Part shown: in pieces, positions 11,644 to 25,217 of the stretch
Position numbering within the stretch: the first letter of the stretch is position 1
Layout of the letters: every line of letters starts with the position of its first letter
Source: Nautilus pompilius
Lineage: Eukaryota; Mollusca; Cephalopoda; Nautilida; Nautilidae
Length of the DNA: 64,000 nt
NCBI GenBank assembly: GCA_018389105.1
Contig: JACATO010000311.1
Location: forward strand, 2,004,001-2,068,000
Direction of reading: 5' to 3'
Position numbers and translations under genes: made by a program
The notes under the pieces: generated by a model
Databases searched by the model: none
What the model saw: only the letters and a program-made list of their open reading frames with translations
Told to the model about the DNA's origin: nothing

Positions 11644-14600
11644 ATGTCTAGACGTATGGAATTATTATCCCTGAATTTAAGAGGGATAAAATTCAAGAAA
11701 AACTGGAATGATTATCTAGATCATCTAGAACATTCCTCAACAAACACCATAATCTGCATGCAAGAATTACATCTGCAAAATAATACAGAGATAGATAGGT
11801 ACTTTTCCCGCTGGTCAGGCCCCAAACTTGCGAGTCTAGACCCTTCAGGTAGGAAAAAAGGCGTAGCTATTTTGTTTCATCGCAGTTTAAATGCAAAAAT
11901 AGAACACTCTTACAGTGATAAAAACGGAAGAATCATCATAGCTAGTTTCCAAAACGAGCTCCAAAGAAAAGTAATGATTGCATCGGTGTACACTCCTACA
12001 ATTGCGAAGGAACGGACAGCTTTCTTTCAAAACTTCAATGACATATTAGACCAGGAACTTAGGTCTTACCCTGCAGACGACATTTACATACTAGGTGATT
12101 TTAATTGTGTCCCCTCCCATGACCTAGATAGGCAGGGACCGGATATTAAAAGTAGGACGCATCTGATCGGAAAAGTGCAGCTGCAAATAATGTGTTCGCG
12201 GTTTGGCTTGATCGATGCGTTTAGATTTAAACACTCAGATAGTAAATCATACACTCATTACAGTACAAAAATACGAAGTAGCCACTAGAACACTCCTAGA
12301 CGTTAAGCACGACGTTTTCATGTGGAGTGACCACTGCCAGGTTAAGGCCAGCTTTCTTGTCCAGGAGAACACCAGAGGACCCGGACTTTGGAAACTCAAT
12401 AATACTATTCTGACTGAGTCGGAACATGTTGAGAGTGTACAGAGTTTCTGGGAACAATGTTCACTTCGCCGGGATGAGTTTGATGACCCCCTGGAGTGAT
12501 GGGACCTAGGTAAGGTTAAACTTAGGGATATTAGCATAAAATATTGTCAGGCAAGAAATGCTTATAGAGAATACTTAGGAAATAAGCTGAAAATAGAACT
12601 AAATCTAGAACTAAACAAGGCCAGTTCAGGTATAGATCGAACAAACAAAATCAAAGCCATCCAAACACAAATAGCAAAACTACAACTTAACAAAACAGAG
12701 GGCACTAGAATTAGGGCCCGAGTACCGGCCATGAATGGCGAAGGTAATAGAATATCCTTCTGTGGTTTAGAGAAATCTAAGGCAGAAAGGAAAACCATTA
12801 ATAGACTAAAAACCAAGGAAGGCCGCGTCTTAACTGATATAGAAGACATTATTCAGGAAGAGGCTCGGTATTATAGCGAACTATACAATAGTGAAGACAC
12901 CTGTCCCATTGCTCAGGATGAAATCTTGGCGTGTCTAGATGATAAACTAGACCCCCTAGATGCTGAGCTCTGTGAAGGTCCCCTAACTATTCAAGAGATA
13001 AAACAAGCTATTAGAGCTTCAAATAAAGAAAAATCACCAGGAAATGATGGCCTTACGCCAGAATTCTATAAGAGATTTGAATATCTCCTAGCAGGAGACC
13101 TGACAATGATTGTAGCACATATTGTAGGGGGGTACTTTCGGAAAGCCAACGTACGGCCACTGTCGTCCTGCTACCAAAGGGGGGCGACGCGGAATGCTTG
13201 TACAACTGGAGGCCCATCAGTCTCTTAAACAGTGATTATAAAATCATAGCTAAGGCTTTAGCAACTAGGCTAGCCAAAGTTATGCATAAAGTTACAAGTG
13301 CAGACCAGACCTGTTCAGTTCCAGGAAGGAGTATTACGAATATGCTTCAACTGTTCAGAGAAATTACAAGTAGGCTAGACACAGAAAATTCCATAGGAAT
13401 CATGCTAGCCGTAGATCAGAAAAAAGCTTTTGATAGGGTTAACTGGAATTTTCTCATAGAAACACTTAAAACCCTTGGTTTCGGGGAGTATTTCATTAAC
13501 TTTGTTAGGCTTTTCCAATCCCAACTGATAACAAATATATACCAGAACGGCTTTCTCTCTTCGTTTGTCCACCCAACAAGAGGCATCAGGCAGGGGTGTC
13601 CCCTCAGCGCCATGCTATACGTTCTGACTGCAGAACCGCTGGCCGCCATGATACGCAACAACAAATCAATCAGGGGGATAAATGGTGTCAAAATTCAGCA
13701 ATATGCTGATGGCACCACCCTCCTGCTAAAGGATGCGGCCAGCTTGGACGCAGCTTTCAAAGTCCTAGAGGTCTATGAAAAGGCCTCTGGGGCAAAAATA
13801 AACAAAAGGAAAACCACCGCAGCATGGCTGGGGGGCAGCAATAAGCCCCTGCGCCAATACAACATCAACTGGGTGGAAGACAAAATTAAATTACTGGGAA
13901 TTTATTTCCCAGTAAAGCAAACCACTAACACACTGCATGACAACTGGCAACCTGTGATTAATAAAGTCAACGCTTTACTAACCGCATGGTCCTCGCTAAA
14001 CCTTTCTTTCTTCACTAAAACCGAATTAGTCAATACATATCTTGCCCCCAAAATATACTATAAATCTAAAATAATAGGGATGCCAGGCTGGGTGCGCAAC
14101 ACCATAGATGCCGAGCTAACTCGGTTTCTGTGGCAAGGGCGCAAACACCTGGCAAACAAACAAATAATCAGACTCCCTCGGAACCAAGGAGGATTAAATC
14201 TAATCAATCTAGAGAGCAAAATAGGTGCTCAACAAATACTAAACATAATAGATATCATAAGGAACGTAAACGATAGACCAAGATGGCAAAATCTCTTCAT
14301 CTCCCGGTTAGCGAAAGCATTTGACACCCTTGACGGGGTCAATGTTCTCACTAATAAACTAAAACTATATAGAGCACAAAGAAACTTACTAACAGACTAC
14401 CACATAACCGCACTCCAGCAATGGATCACTAGTAACATCTCTATAGGAACAGATAACATCGTAAGCCTAGGAGATACTAAAATAGAACTAGACAAATTAT
14501 CCCAGTGTGACATCTACCTCTTCTTGTCATCATGACCTATAGAGGAACCGAATTACAGGAAGAGGTGGGAAGATACCCTAAATTCAGGAACACTTCCATG

Positions 14601-15195
14601 GGACAGGATATGGGCTAGTTCCATTAATCGTCTCATGGACAGATATACATCTGACATACACTGGAAATTAACTAGGAATGTTCTCCCCACAAGGGAAAAC
14701 AAACATAAATGGAAATTAATTAACTCACCCAAATGCCTCGCTTGTCACGAGGTGGACAAAACGGCAATCCATTGTCTATTCTCCTGTCTGCAGAACATAG
14801 AACTATGGTGCCTAGTCCGAGACTTGATCTTTAAAATTAAAAGCCCCCAGAACAAACTTACGTCGTTCTGGCGCATCTTTGGCTTCAATAATAGAACTAA
14901 AAAGGACTGCCTTTCGAACTTTTTGGTTTTTACTACCCAGCGGATCGCTTGGGGTAGCCGAAAGACTTTAGAAGGCGGCCAACCTACCTCAACAAAATTA
15001 CTATTCCAAAATTACGTAACTAATTGGTTACATAAAAAATATGCAGTCATGAAATCTAGCATAAATGACAGACAAATTTTCTCTTCCACCTGGCTAATTA
15101 ATAATGCATTAGGATACATCAAAACAAACAAAACATTACACATACACATTGACAATTTCCCAACTTCAACTCTTAGCTTAGATCGACCACCCTGA
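11644..15195 (+). pseudogene. LINE ORF2 (endonuclease, reverse transcriptase, zinc motif), broken
   Basis: ORF2 encodes the target-nicking and copying enzyme. Frame 1 (11644-12288) holds the APE-like endonuclease motifs LNLRG, QELHL, VYTP and GDFN (12094-12105). A frameshift near 12260-12290 moves to frame 2, which has SDH (12326-12334), WKLNN, a TGA at 12497 and the linker to about 13130. A second frameshift near 13130-13155 restores the RT: NWRPISLLN, catalytic AVDQKKAFD (Asp at 13414), RQGCPLSAMLY, then YADG, where YADD is expected (Gly codon at 13711-13713). The thumb and C-terminal region contain CLACHEVDKTAIHCLFSC, a C-x2-C-x8-H-x4-C motif, after one TGA at 14533-14535. At least two shifts, two stops and one catalytic change inactivate it. 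Confidence 0.85.
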
Positions 15196-16195
15196 GTCAC
15201 CCCCCTTCCACCCCTATGTCTAATTTAAATGTTTTTTACTTTGAATTAATATAGGATGCTGGAAAAGAAGATTTCTTTCTCTCTCTTTCTCTTTTCTTTT
15301 TCTTTCTCTCTACTTCTTCCCTTATACATTACATCATGATTATGTAATATATACTTAAAAGATTGTCTTAAAATTAATTTTTTATTCATCTCTTAAATGA
15401 TCTTTGATCATTTTAAAACAAAACTTTAAAACTAAAAGTGGAAAAAAACTTTCAACCAAACTCCCACCCCCCCTTCTACAGTGTAAGCCTCTATTTATTT
15501 ATAAAGTTACTCCACCCCTATATTTTGCACATGGACTAACCATGATTCTTTCTTTGTTAAAAACAACAAACAATAGTCCAAATAAAGAAAGATCAACGAC
15601 ACAGTAACATCAATGTGGCGTGGAATGGGGCAAAGGATACTGTGATGACAATCACCACAGCAGACTCTGCTACTTCCCAAATATACCACCTGCATGGGAA
15701 CCTCTGGTTCTCCCACGCTGGAAAAAGAAATAGCAAAAGTCATAAAGACTTCATGTATACAAGATCAAGAGAATCTCTGATTCTCCCACGAGGGAGGACT
15801 AGAATAAAATGAAAACGGAGGGAGAACATGACTCCATCCATCACCCTGCAAAAATAAAAATAGAACTCTCTCCATCCTTCCATTTGGAAACTGAAAAATA
15901 AACAGTGGCCCAAACTTCCCCTACAGAACAAGGACATACAGAGAGAAAACTCTGTTTTAGAGAGTCCAGCCAGGATAAACCTACCCCTCCTGCATGCAAT
16001 ACGAAGGAGTTGGGTAGCTCGCTGCTCTCGCTAGGCTGAGGTACATTCCAAACAAAACACAGGTCAAAATAAGGCCTCACTTATAAACAGCTGAGACGGC
16101 CGGTCGTGGAACCGATCCAGCTACACCCACATACATACGCAACTTCACAAACACTCCCCTAAACACCGCACAACACCAAAAAAAAAAAAAAAAAA
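15196..16195 (+). repeat. LINE 3' UTR with pyrimidine tract and poly(A) end
   Basis: This ~1-kb non-coding stretch after the ORF2 stop is GC-richer than host DNA. It has a CT-rich tract at 15270-15325, a CTGATTCTCCCACGAGGGAGG hairpin-like word near 15778, and an uninterrupted A18 run at 16178-16195. Composition reverts to host-like after that run. Several short ORFs on both strands here show no coding logic. Confidence 0.55.
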
Positions 16196-18129
16196 GTGTT
16201 GTGTACTGACTGGCTACCAACTCAGTTTGAAACCTCCCATAGCATGCAGGATATGATTTCTCCTTAATTTTCTGTACCAGTCTGATGATGTTGGTTCTCT
16301 ACAAACATCCAAGTTTTCTCCCAGAGTTAAACTGAGTTCTAGTGGGGATTTTCCATTTCCTGCCAAGGACAAAAGCGCAGACCCCATGAGGTATAGGAAT
16401 GGCAATGCTTGTTAATGGTAACCATGTTATTATGCAACCTTATCAAATGTGTCCACATTTGTGGACAGCAATGTTTATGAAAACTACTCTATCTTGAAAA
16501 AATATATGAACTAATAACAGCTGTTGAGTCATTCCCTTGGCTTTTAAAATGGTCTCTCTCTATTTTGCCACTATCAGAAAAGCTTAATTTCAAAAGGTAA
16601 ATGCAAGCAAAATATATAAATTAAACTGCCACCACCTTGATAAACTGACTAAAGCAGTAGGTGCTTCCCAACACTGTTTCAAAATGGAGATAATCTACTC
16701 TATAAAATTCATGAAGAATGGGTTGCTTGAAAGTAATCCAAGCAGAATATAATCCAAAAGTTATTTACAGAAACTCATTAAATCAGAATTTTGAAAAGCC
16801 ACTTATTCATTATATGGTCCCTCCCTTTTGGGCCTGATGAATAAAAACTCAATATCATAATCAAAGCAAGTCAGTGTTTAGCTGATCACCATCTGTAAAT
16901 TCTTAGCTTAGCTGATCAGATGCTAAAGTGATGATACAGTTTCTGTGAGATTTCTAAACAAAATTTGCTCTGTGAATCACTATCCTTGTCCAAAGACATT
17001 GCAATGAAGTTACCAAAAATGTTCTCTTGAATGGCAATAAAACCTTTTCAGTTGCTAAATTCACCAGCTTATGCTAAAGTCCCTACATGAATTTAGCTAT
17101 CAGGTCAATAACTATTATTTTTCCTTTAAACCTAGAGAAAAAAAAGTTGTTTTTAAAAGGTTTAATTTGCTAATTTATCGCATTAAAGCAACTAAATGTG
17201 TTTCTTGTCTGACAATTATTTAGAAAACCTTCCCATAGTGCAACATTGTTAAAACAATCAACTGTCTATGAGTAAAGGTTAGTAAAACATCTGCCAATCT
17301 TTGAAAGCAGATACAAATTGTTTTGCTACCATGCTTTTTTGGCTAACAATGTAAACTAATTTTGGCTATAAAATCCTTTAAGACCATAAGTTTTCATTTT
17401 AAAAAAATTATCAATTTTTGTTACTAATTGAAATTTAAATAAAATTTCTTTGAACCTAAAAAAAAAAAAAAGTTTGTTAGTGAGATTTCTTTCTGGTGCA
17501 GTCTTATATTTTCTTTTTGAGCAGTTCATTTCATATACCATAATGATTTCATAGCTAAACATTCAGAAGCAATTGGCACTGATGAGAACTTAATGAGTTT
17601 TTATATTGCTGTATTCTAAATCATTGGCAGGTAAAAACCAAATTTAGATTGCATACAGCCATTTAAAAATCTGTTAAAAAAACAATTAGTAACTTAAAAT
17701 TATGACAATTCTGCTAATCTAGTCTAAATAATTTTTGATTTTAATACAGATGTTGTTCTAATACCTTAAAAACTATTTTCCATTCCATCAAATGTTAAAG
17801 AAAACTATTATCTCCCATAACTGTAATAATCAGAGTTGCATGATAAAAAAATTGAAGTTATGAATGGAAGAAATACTATGATTTTATGATCATTGAGCTC
17901 ATTCGCTGTAATTATCTATAAATGAAAAATTCAGTATAAACTTTGATAACAAAAAATATTTGTCAAAGTAAAAAAAAAAAAAAAAACTGAGTTCACCAAC
18001 CCTTCAGATGATTCATGTACTTGCCATTTTCTTTTATTTTATTAAGATTCATCTACCTTTCCTAATTATGGTGCTATTCAGGTGTATTTTATATTGTTAG
18101 ACCACAATGAAAGTCTCTGATATCTCTAC

Positions 18130-18298
18130 CCATCTTCTCTGAAGTCATATAAATTCCATCACAGATGATCTCTAGAGATAATTCTAGTTTGTATATTGGA
18201 CAAGCATAGATTTTAAGTATGCTGTAAAGATTCAGCAATGCTGAAGCCCTCAAAAGTGAATCAATATTGAAATACAATCTTGGTCTATTTACAGAGTT
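18130..18298 (-). CDS. Helical-repeat protein, internal exon
   Basis: On the reverse strand a TGCTTAGATTTTAG acceptor is followed by 56 codons plus G, opening NSVNRPRLYFNIDSLLRA and closing DGIYMTSEKM. The donor is ATGG|GTAGAG. The core (LLRASALLNLYSILKIYACP) reads like an ARM/HEAT helix pair. It begins in phase 0, following the exon at 21491-21547, and ends in phase 1, matching the TT at the start of the exon at 7506. The ~10.6 kb intron to that next exon holds the LINE and a decayed Tc1-like copy. The family is unknown. Confidence 0.6.
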
Positions 18299-21200
18299 CT
18301 AAAATCTAAGCAGTAGCACTTAACTTTATTTGAATGACATCTGACCATTCTATGTTACTATAAACTATGTATCTATAGTACTATATCACCTTTTATTATA
18401 TAGTCAGCTCAGTAGAAACATTAATGAATCATGAAACAAATCAAACCACCTCAGTATATTGACATTTACATTTTTAAGCAAATTAAATTATTTTTAATTT
18501 TAAATTATACTTAAGAAAAATAATGACAGATTTATTTGAAACAATAAAAAGATACTTCTTAGTGGAAAAAAAAAAAGCAAGCAAATATGTTACTTTGTTG
18601 ACTATCTAATCAGAAGATATTTACATATGCAAAAGGCCAAATCTGCACAGGAGTAACCTTTTAGCTTGAATCCCTAGCTATGGATCCAATATATTCACTA
18701 ATGCTGGAAGGAAGTAATGAATAAAATTCTTATCTGCCAAGTAAAAGACTTGTATCTCTCTCTTTCTCACAAAGCAGATTATAATTTAAAAAAAAACAGG
18801 TAACTGATAAAAACTGGTGTGTAGTTTCACAAGCTGCTTAAGCTGAAATTTTTACAAATCAGATGGCACTTCAGTTTATGAAGAAAATAGTGGGAGCTTT
18901 GATAAAAGGCTAAAAAATAATGTTGCATTTAACTGTGACTTTGCTTCAAAGTTGTGATGGTGGATGGCAATCTAAGATCAGCTTCACAAAGGATACAGCT
19001 AACTTTTTTAAAAAAGCTTAAAATTCAGAAAACGTGTCTAGGTGTAGCAGAATTATGAAAAAAATGGGATTTCTATTTGATAGTAACCAGGGGTAACAGT
19101 GTCTTTTTAAAAAAAAATGCAGCTACTATAAATTTTGAAATGACATGCTATCTTCATGTAAATTAATACACATTGTTAGTATATAAACTCAAATCTCCAG
19201 TTATGTATAATACAAGTGTGCTTCAAGAATTTATAATTTTGTAAAAAAAAAAAAAAAAGTAGGATGTAAAGATTTACATTTGTCTTCTCTTTGATATATC
19301 AACATAATATCAGAATAAATAATATAGACAAAAGAATAAGACAAAGAGATAAAGGTGTATTTTTAGTTTCACACCAAATGGACAAAAATTTCTTATGGAA
19401 TGCTTAAAAGAAAGAAAAATTAAAAAAGAGAGGAAAGACTTCTTTGATAAAATCATTTGGATCATCTAAATTTATTCATGAATGCTTTAGTCTTATTTCT
19501 TGAATCTGAAGTAAAATTTCTTTGTATATCTGTTCAATTTTAGTTTTTCTTACTAAATATAAATCTTCTACAAAAAATAAGTAAACCTACATTTTTGCAG
19601 ATTTAAAGTGTTAATTTTAAAATAAACTAATGTAGATCTATGTCAAAGTAGTTTTTAGAGCCAGACTAATAAAATGAATTATTCCTTGGTTTAGTTAATA
19701 GAACAGGCAGTGCTGCAAAAATGTGGAATACTTCCTGATAATACAAAGGAAGGTATTTTCAAAAAAAAAGAATATGATAAACATAAAATTGTAGGTCTAT
19801 ATCCTATATCTCAGCATTTAGTGTTCTCTACGTTTTTTTATTAATAGTTTTCTGTGTCATTTAATTTACATAAAAATAAATGTTTTTCATCATTTAATAT
19901 GTTAGTATATGACTATAATATACATTTAAATCTTTTTGAGAGGAGCCTCATTTTGACCAAGATTGATTAGCTTCCAAGATGACTACCACAAACAATTTCA
20001 TGTTCATTTTTCTGTGTATGCATCATAGCTCTCTAACATTGTCACCTTTTCTACCTCACTTAAAAACAAATTATAGCTTTCTCCAAAGAGATATGTTTAA
20101 TTATCAAAAATAAAAACAAACCAAATGTAACATCTTTTCCCAAAAAACTATTTTGTCCAGAGTCTTCTGTGGGTTTGCATTTATGATTAAATGGAGCAGG
20201 TCTCCAATTATTTTCAAACCCATCTTTGATCATGATCTAATGGAGAAACTGTTGAAGTTTAAGTTTCAAAAACAGCCAGTTATAGAAAAAAAAATGCCTT
20301 TGTTGCTGATGGTTTATTTTGGGGTGGCGGTGCTCAGTGAAATAAACTGGTTCCATCTTTTTTTTTGTAGGATGGATAATATTTTGCAGTTTTTCCCAAA
20401 GAAGTGTTAAGTCTGTTTTCATGATTTACAAGGAATATAACTTTTTAAAGTTTTTTCTATTATTGCTTATCTCTTCAATTCCAGCAAAGAAACAAAAGTT
20501 TGAATTACAAACATAACAGACCATTAAACTGCTCTAATACATTTTAAAAATTGCTAAAATAATAAGAATCCAGAATTTTAAAAAAAGTAGACATATTATC
20601 TAAGATTTTTTTTCTGAAATTTAACTGTGAATGTTAACTTTTAACTGCCATAGGGAGAATATTCTATTTTGAGACTGAAAAGTCCCCAAAACAAAACTGA
20701 AAGTATATCTAAAGTAATGAAGGAACAGTAATTATTCAGATACAGCAGAGTCTAGTGTGATCCTTAAAATGTCCACACTGTTTCAGCACATGAACATGCT
20801 TACACTAAAAATTATGCAGGATTTTGAGGTATATCTACAGTAAGAGAGTTCTTTCTGATTCATTTATTATAGAAATTACTTTTGCCTCAGTATTTTATTA
20901 TTAATTCTTGGTCGTTTTCCTCTCTCCTATTTTTTTCTGGAGATTCTCTTTGGTCCCCACACAAATGTCAGTCTGCCCAAAGTTTAATAATCCAACAATC
21001 TTGTACTTTTGAACATAGTTTGAGATAACTCCCCCCACACTGCAGAAAAATAATCCAAAAATAGCTTCTACTATTCATTATAGTGGTACAACAAAAATAT
21101 GACAGCTATCCAAATGATAGAGAATTTTAAAATTTGAAAAAAATTTTTTCTCTTGACAGTTGTAAAATAATTTTTGGTAATTCAGTTTTTTGGAAATCCA

Positions 21201-21490
21201 TTTTGGAAAACTTCCAACAAATAGATGGAGATGGAGATTCAGCATATCACTTCATGGCCAACAGTTCATGTCTTCTGGCTAATAGCAAGCTAATTCTGAT
21301 GGATTTGAGCTACAATTATATGACAATAACAATGCTTAATTTAACAGTTAACTAAGCAGTTTCAAATTAAAAAGAAATAATTGATTACTAACAGGGTTTA
21401 TTAGATTGTTAATGATTTTACATAAATTATATTTTTCAATGACATAAAACTGACAAGAGAATCTAAAAAAAATATAAGAAATAAACTTAC

Positions 21491-21547
21491 ATAAGATGAA
21501 TTTACTGGTGACAAACTGACCAAATACAGGATAGACTTTGGACCAGG
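21491..21547 (-). CDS. Helical-repeat protein, 57-nt exon
   Basis: This small exon has 19 codons (PGPKSILYLVSLSPVNSSY), a pyrimidine-rich CCATCTTATTTGATAG acceptor and a strong TTAT|GTAAGTTT donor on the reverse strand. It is in phase 0 at both ends, so it fits between KTPVSK at the end of the exon at 22884 and NSVNRP at the start of the exon at 18298. Two other frames across the same donor are also open, so the call rests on phase agreement and plausible content. It could be skipped without changing frame. Confidence 0.42.
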
Positions 21548-22883
21548 CTATCAAATAAGATGGTGAACTCAAGCAACAGTGTGCATATTAGCTTAAAAAT
21601 GATAAAAAAAAATGGACTAAATGGAATGAATGAAAGCCAATATGGAAAAGTTATTGGGTTAATTGGCAGTCAAAATAAAATTAGAAATATAAACTATGGA
21701 TTGCTGTGTACAGATTATAAGTTAGATATAAACATTTGATATATAATGATGTTGATTTTTTAATGTAATTCTGCTACACTGAGACAATCTTCTTCTGTAA
21801 ACCTATGTACCAACACTGGTATATAAAGCTTCCATCCACCAGAAAAATCATCTGGTTTCTCAATGCCACCATAAGTAGAATTAATTAATACTGATTGGTT
21901 ATTGATCAGTCAAAAACAAAAGTAAATAGTGTATTATTTCCATTTAGAATCTGTTGCATCATTGTTGTTTTTTTTTTAATCATTTTACAGCATTTAATAA
22001 TGTTTTAATCTCGAATGCTCCTTACTGAACAGATGTGTTATTTTGCTATATTGGTTTCGAGAAAAATACTCTTTCACTAAAAAGGTAGTTTGTGTGTGTG
22101 TGGCTGCTAACATAGCAATGAGAGATAATGACAGCTGCTGGTTGCTGTGAAATATTAATAAGTTACTTAATGCATTTTTAAACTAGAAGTTAATCAGGTG
22201 AAAATTTAAAGGATGTAGCTTCATGAAAACATTAATAAAAGAAACCCACATGCTCCAAGTGCTGATGAGACTACTATCTTGCATAGAACCTGACTGACTA
22301 ACCTGTGATGAGAAAAGAGATCCAGTTTATGTGCACACTACAATTTTCGTAATCTTTTAAAACTGTCTAGTGAGAGCTTTGTTATGAAGTCACTAAAGTC
22401 ACTCTGGAGACCAACAATTAACTTTATCAAAACTGAGATAAAGCTTTAAATATCATCTAAAACTACCCTTTGGAGAGACCCACCACTCACTAACTCTCTA
22501 TGGAAACCATTGCTGAAGCTGAACTCTTTTCAGAACACTACTGGGTGAAAATAAAAAATGGCTAAAGAAACTCTTTTAAAAAGAGGGTGGCAGTAAAAAT
22601 AAGCTTTGTTGTTATAATTTTTCATGAATGTAAATGAATAGCTGCTGAGAAACTTTCTAAATTTAGCCATTCTTAGAAAAAACAAACAAAAATGGCAGTC
22701 TAGCAAGCAAATGGTTCTGGTGCTTTGTGTATTCCATGCTTATTCATACTTCAATAAACACATTAAACAAAGTTCTTAATAATTTTGGCATGCTCCAGCT
22801 AGAGGTTGAATATTTGCTTTGATGAGAACATTATAGATCTGTTTGAGTTCAATGGTTCAGAGAATTCTTTATAGTAAAAGTAC

Positions 22884-23041
22884 CTTTGATACTGGTGTTT
22901 TCAACCACTCTGATATCACTGCAGAGTATCTTCTGTAATCTGAATTTGCATCATATTGATTATGAAATATATACATATTTCTATTTAAATTCATGAGCAA
23001 TATCAAAATCAAACTAAGTATAGTCACTTCTAATCTTATAG
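22884..23041 (-). CDS. Helical-repeat protein, internal exon
   Basis: The reverse strand shows a very good acceptor (long T-rich tract, then GTCTGTCTTGCCATTAG), two bases completing a codon, and 52 codons beginning IRLEVTILSLILILLMNLNR. The end is VISEWLKTPVSK, at donor AAAG|GTACTT. The first half is a strongly hydrophobic helix; the second is polar with a Y-D-A-N-S-D-Y-R-R-Y stretch. The phase fits the neighbouring candidates at 26156 and 21547. An open frame immediately upstream (23042-23226) is probably intron, because the T-rich acceptor tract lies inside it. Confidence 0.6.
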
Positions 23042-24555
23042 CTAATGGCAAGACAGACAAACAAAATAAATAAAAAGTTGACATTATTCAGTTCTGGCCC
23101 AAGCTTTAAAAGGTTCAGCAGACAAAATAAAAATTTTAAAACATATAACAAAAGGCATGGTAATGATTCATTGCTCTGATTAGTGAAGTGAGACAGTAAT
23201 TGATAAACAAGTATACACTCTTCCAAAAAAAAGTCATGACAAATATGCTTAAAATCATAATAAATTTATTCAGTAGTAGCTTTCCTTACAAATAAGCATG
23301 GATATTACAGTATGTATTGTAAGTCAATAACCACAAGAAAACCATGCTTGAACATACCACAGCAATGCCATAGAAACCCAAAAATAAAGGTAGTAGGCTA
23401 GAGTCTATTACCATGCGTAAGCACCAAGACAATCAATCATAGCCTAATATCACCAATCTATGGACATTACTAAATGTCACAAAACTTGACATATGACATT
23501 CCATTCTTCCTATAATTCCTAGGAAAGTTACTAATATGTCTGAGGGGCTGGCTGGTGACACTGATCATTGTAATCAAGTTTATCCCAAAGTTATCTGCTG
23601 ATGTCCAGGTTGGATAAACAAAATGTCAAAGTAGCAGCACACTGAAGCCAAACACTATCTTATTTGAATACCCCACCATAAGAATGCATTAAAAACTAGA
23701 CAATGTGGCACTCTAGAACCTCAACTCTGCATAAGAAGTATTAAGATCAGTGCAGCATTGTAAGATTATTTCTTTTCATACTATAGTTTGTCTTCCAAAT
23801 TATTAACAAATAGGAATGTAGAATTCATTTATCTTTGGTAATAAATTCCCTTCTCACCATCGACCCTGTGCAACAGCAACAACAAAAAATCTATCACATA
23901 CAAAGCCAAAGCATCTGCTACTGCCACAAGTGGAGATGAGCTTGCTTATGCCTCTGGGTCAAAATGTTGTTGTACACAGATCAATGTAGCCAGACATGAA
24001 AGTAATTCCTTACAGTGTGGTCACTTATCTGGCATAACTCCAGAATTTCCATGGTCATGACAATGAAGAACCGATCCTATAAGCACCATAGCCAAATGTA
24101 GCAGTCTTGGGCCTGCAATGTCATATGCAGTTGACTATCATGGCCTATCTCTGGAACTTCCATTTTGTTAAAATCGATTCTACAATCTCCTTATGGTTGA
24201 TCTATTGACACACAGGATGGCAGTCTTCTGACTGCATTTTTCCTCTCAAGATCAGATAATTTCAGCATTGTCAACACTGGAAGAATCACAGTAAATGCAA
24301 CATGTAGCTGAGTACCTATGCCTTTCATACAGCTGACTTCAAGAGTATACTTTGCATGATTTGCATATGCATAATATGACAATTACAAGGCAATCACAAG
24401 TGTAGAAAACTGCATTATTTTTCATAAATAGCAACATGAACAGTCAACTAATGGCCACACACATAATAAATGCAGCTAGTAAAATGCAAGGTCAACAATT
24501 GACCAATATTATTCTTGATTAAAATCAACATCAAAAACATTTCTCCATAGCATTT

Positions 24556-24558
<3 letters not shown>

Positions 24559-24591
<33 letters not shown>
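24559..24591. repeat. (AT)n microsatellite
   Basis: About 16 uninterrupted AT units, 180 bases upstream of the hAT-type MITE. Confidence 0.9.
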
Positions 24592-24597
<6 letters not shown>

Positions 24598-24777
24598 GTC
24601 ACACAAGCAAATAATCACAGCCTCTCATTTTATTTATCTATGTGAAAATATAGTAGTTATAGAAGCATTTTACAGTTTTATACAGTTGCTGATTTGAATT
24701 TTTATTGAGAAATGACAACAATGAAACATGTTACCTGTTTTCACTAAGTTTTCTTCTTTCTAACATTAGGTTATAAC

Positions 24778-25217
24778 CAGGGGCGTAGCTAATAGGGGGC
24801 GGCAGGGGCGGTCCACCCCAGGCAGCACGTTTTGGGGGGGCGGCATTTTTTGGTCCGAGTGCGCGTTTGTCAAATTTAGTTCAGGACAGTATGTTACATA
24901 TATAATGTATTTTTTCGTTCTATTTTTCCAGATATTATTTTTTTCCTGAATTTTTCGTTCAATTTTTAATGGTAGTTTTTTGAGAGAAAGAAAGTTTTTC
25001 TAAAATTTGCTGTAAAAGAAATTTGCTCACTTGAAGTGAGTCACTTCTAATTAATTTCGAATTGAATATCAATATTTTCTCATTATATATATTTGGTAAT
25101 TTTTATTTTCTAATAGTACTTTTTTTTCAATAAATAAATAAATAAAAAATGAATTTTTTGGAGGTTTTGAAATTCTACGTTATTTAGAGGGCGGCACAAA
25201 CGCTAGCTACGCCCCTG
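24778..25217. mobile_element. 440-bp non-autonomous hAT-type element (MITE)
   Basis: It begins CAGGGGCGTAGCTA and ends TAGCTACGCCCCTG, perfect 14-base terminal inverted repeats. It is flanked on both sides by GTTATAAC (24770-24777 and 25218-25225). An 8-base duplication is the hAT hallmark. GC-rich subterminal repeats (GGGGGCGGC, GGGCGGCA) contrast with an AT-rich core holding no transposase, so mobilisation must have used a transposase made elsewhere. Identical duplications and intact ends suggest a rather recent insertion. Confidence 0.85.

Larger units (their letters stand above)
9750..16195 (+). mobile_element. Tx1/L1-type LINE, near full length, inactivated
   Basis: A ~6.4-kb non-LTR retrotransposon inserted in an intron of the reverse-strand gene. 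Order: T-rich leader with hairpins (about 9750-10527), ORF1 (10528-11561), ORF2 (11644-15195) with endonuclease, reverse transcriptase and C-terminal zinc motif, a ~1-kb GC-richer 3' UTR with a pyrimidine tract (15270-15325), and 18 A residues at 16178-16195. The RT and the endonuclease-to-RT linker (GPGLWKLNN, then GTRIRARV) are of the Tx1/L1 branch. Both ORFs are broken by stops and frameshifts, so the copy is dead. The 5' end is placed where composition changes; I found no convincing target-site duplication. Confidence 0.85.

Noticed and set aside
12247-12849. Two reverse-strand ORFs of 95-96 codons
   Set aside because: Complements of the LINE ORF2 endonuclease-to-RT linker.
16214-16405. 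63-codon reverse-strand ORF with a GTCCTTGGCAG acceptor
   Set aside because: It shares an ACCAACTCAGTTTG word with SINE-like pieces, and the phase between the exons at 18130 and 7506 closes without it.
23014-23226. Hydrophobic 70-codon reverse-strand ORF as an exon
   Set aside because: It overlaps the T-rich acceptor tract of the exon at 22884-23041 and has no acceptable donor; a 45-base intron with a GTCAAC donor is implausible.
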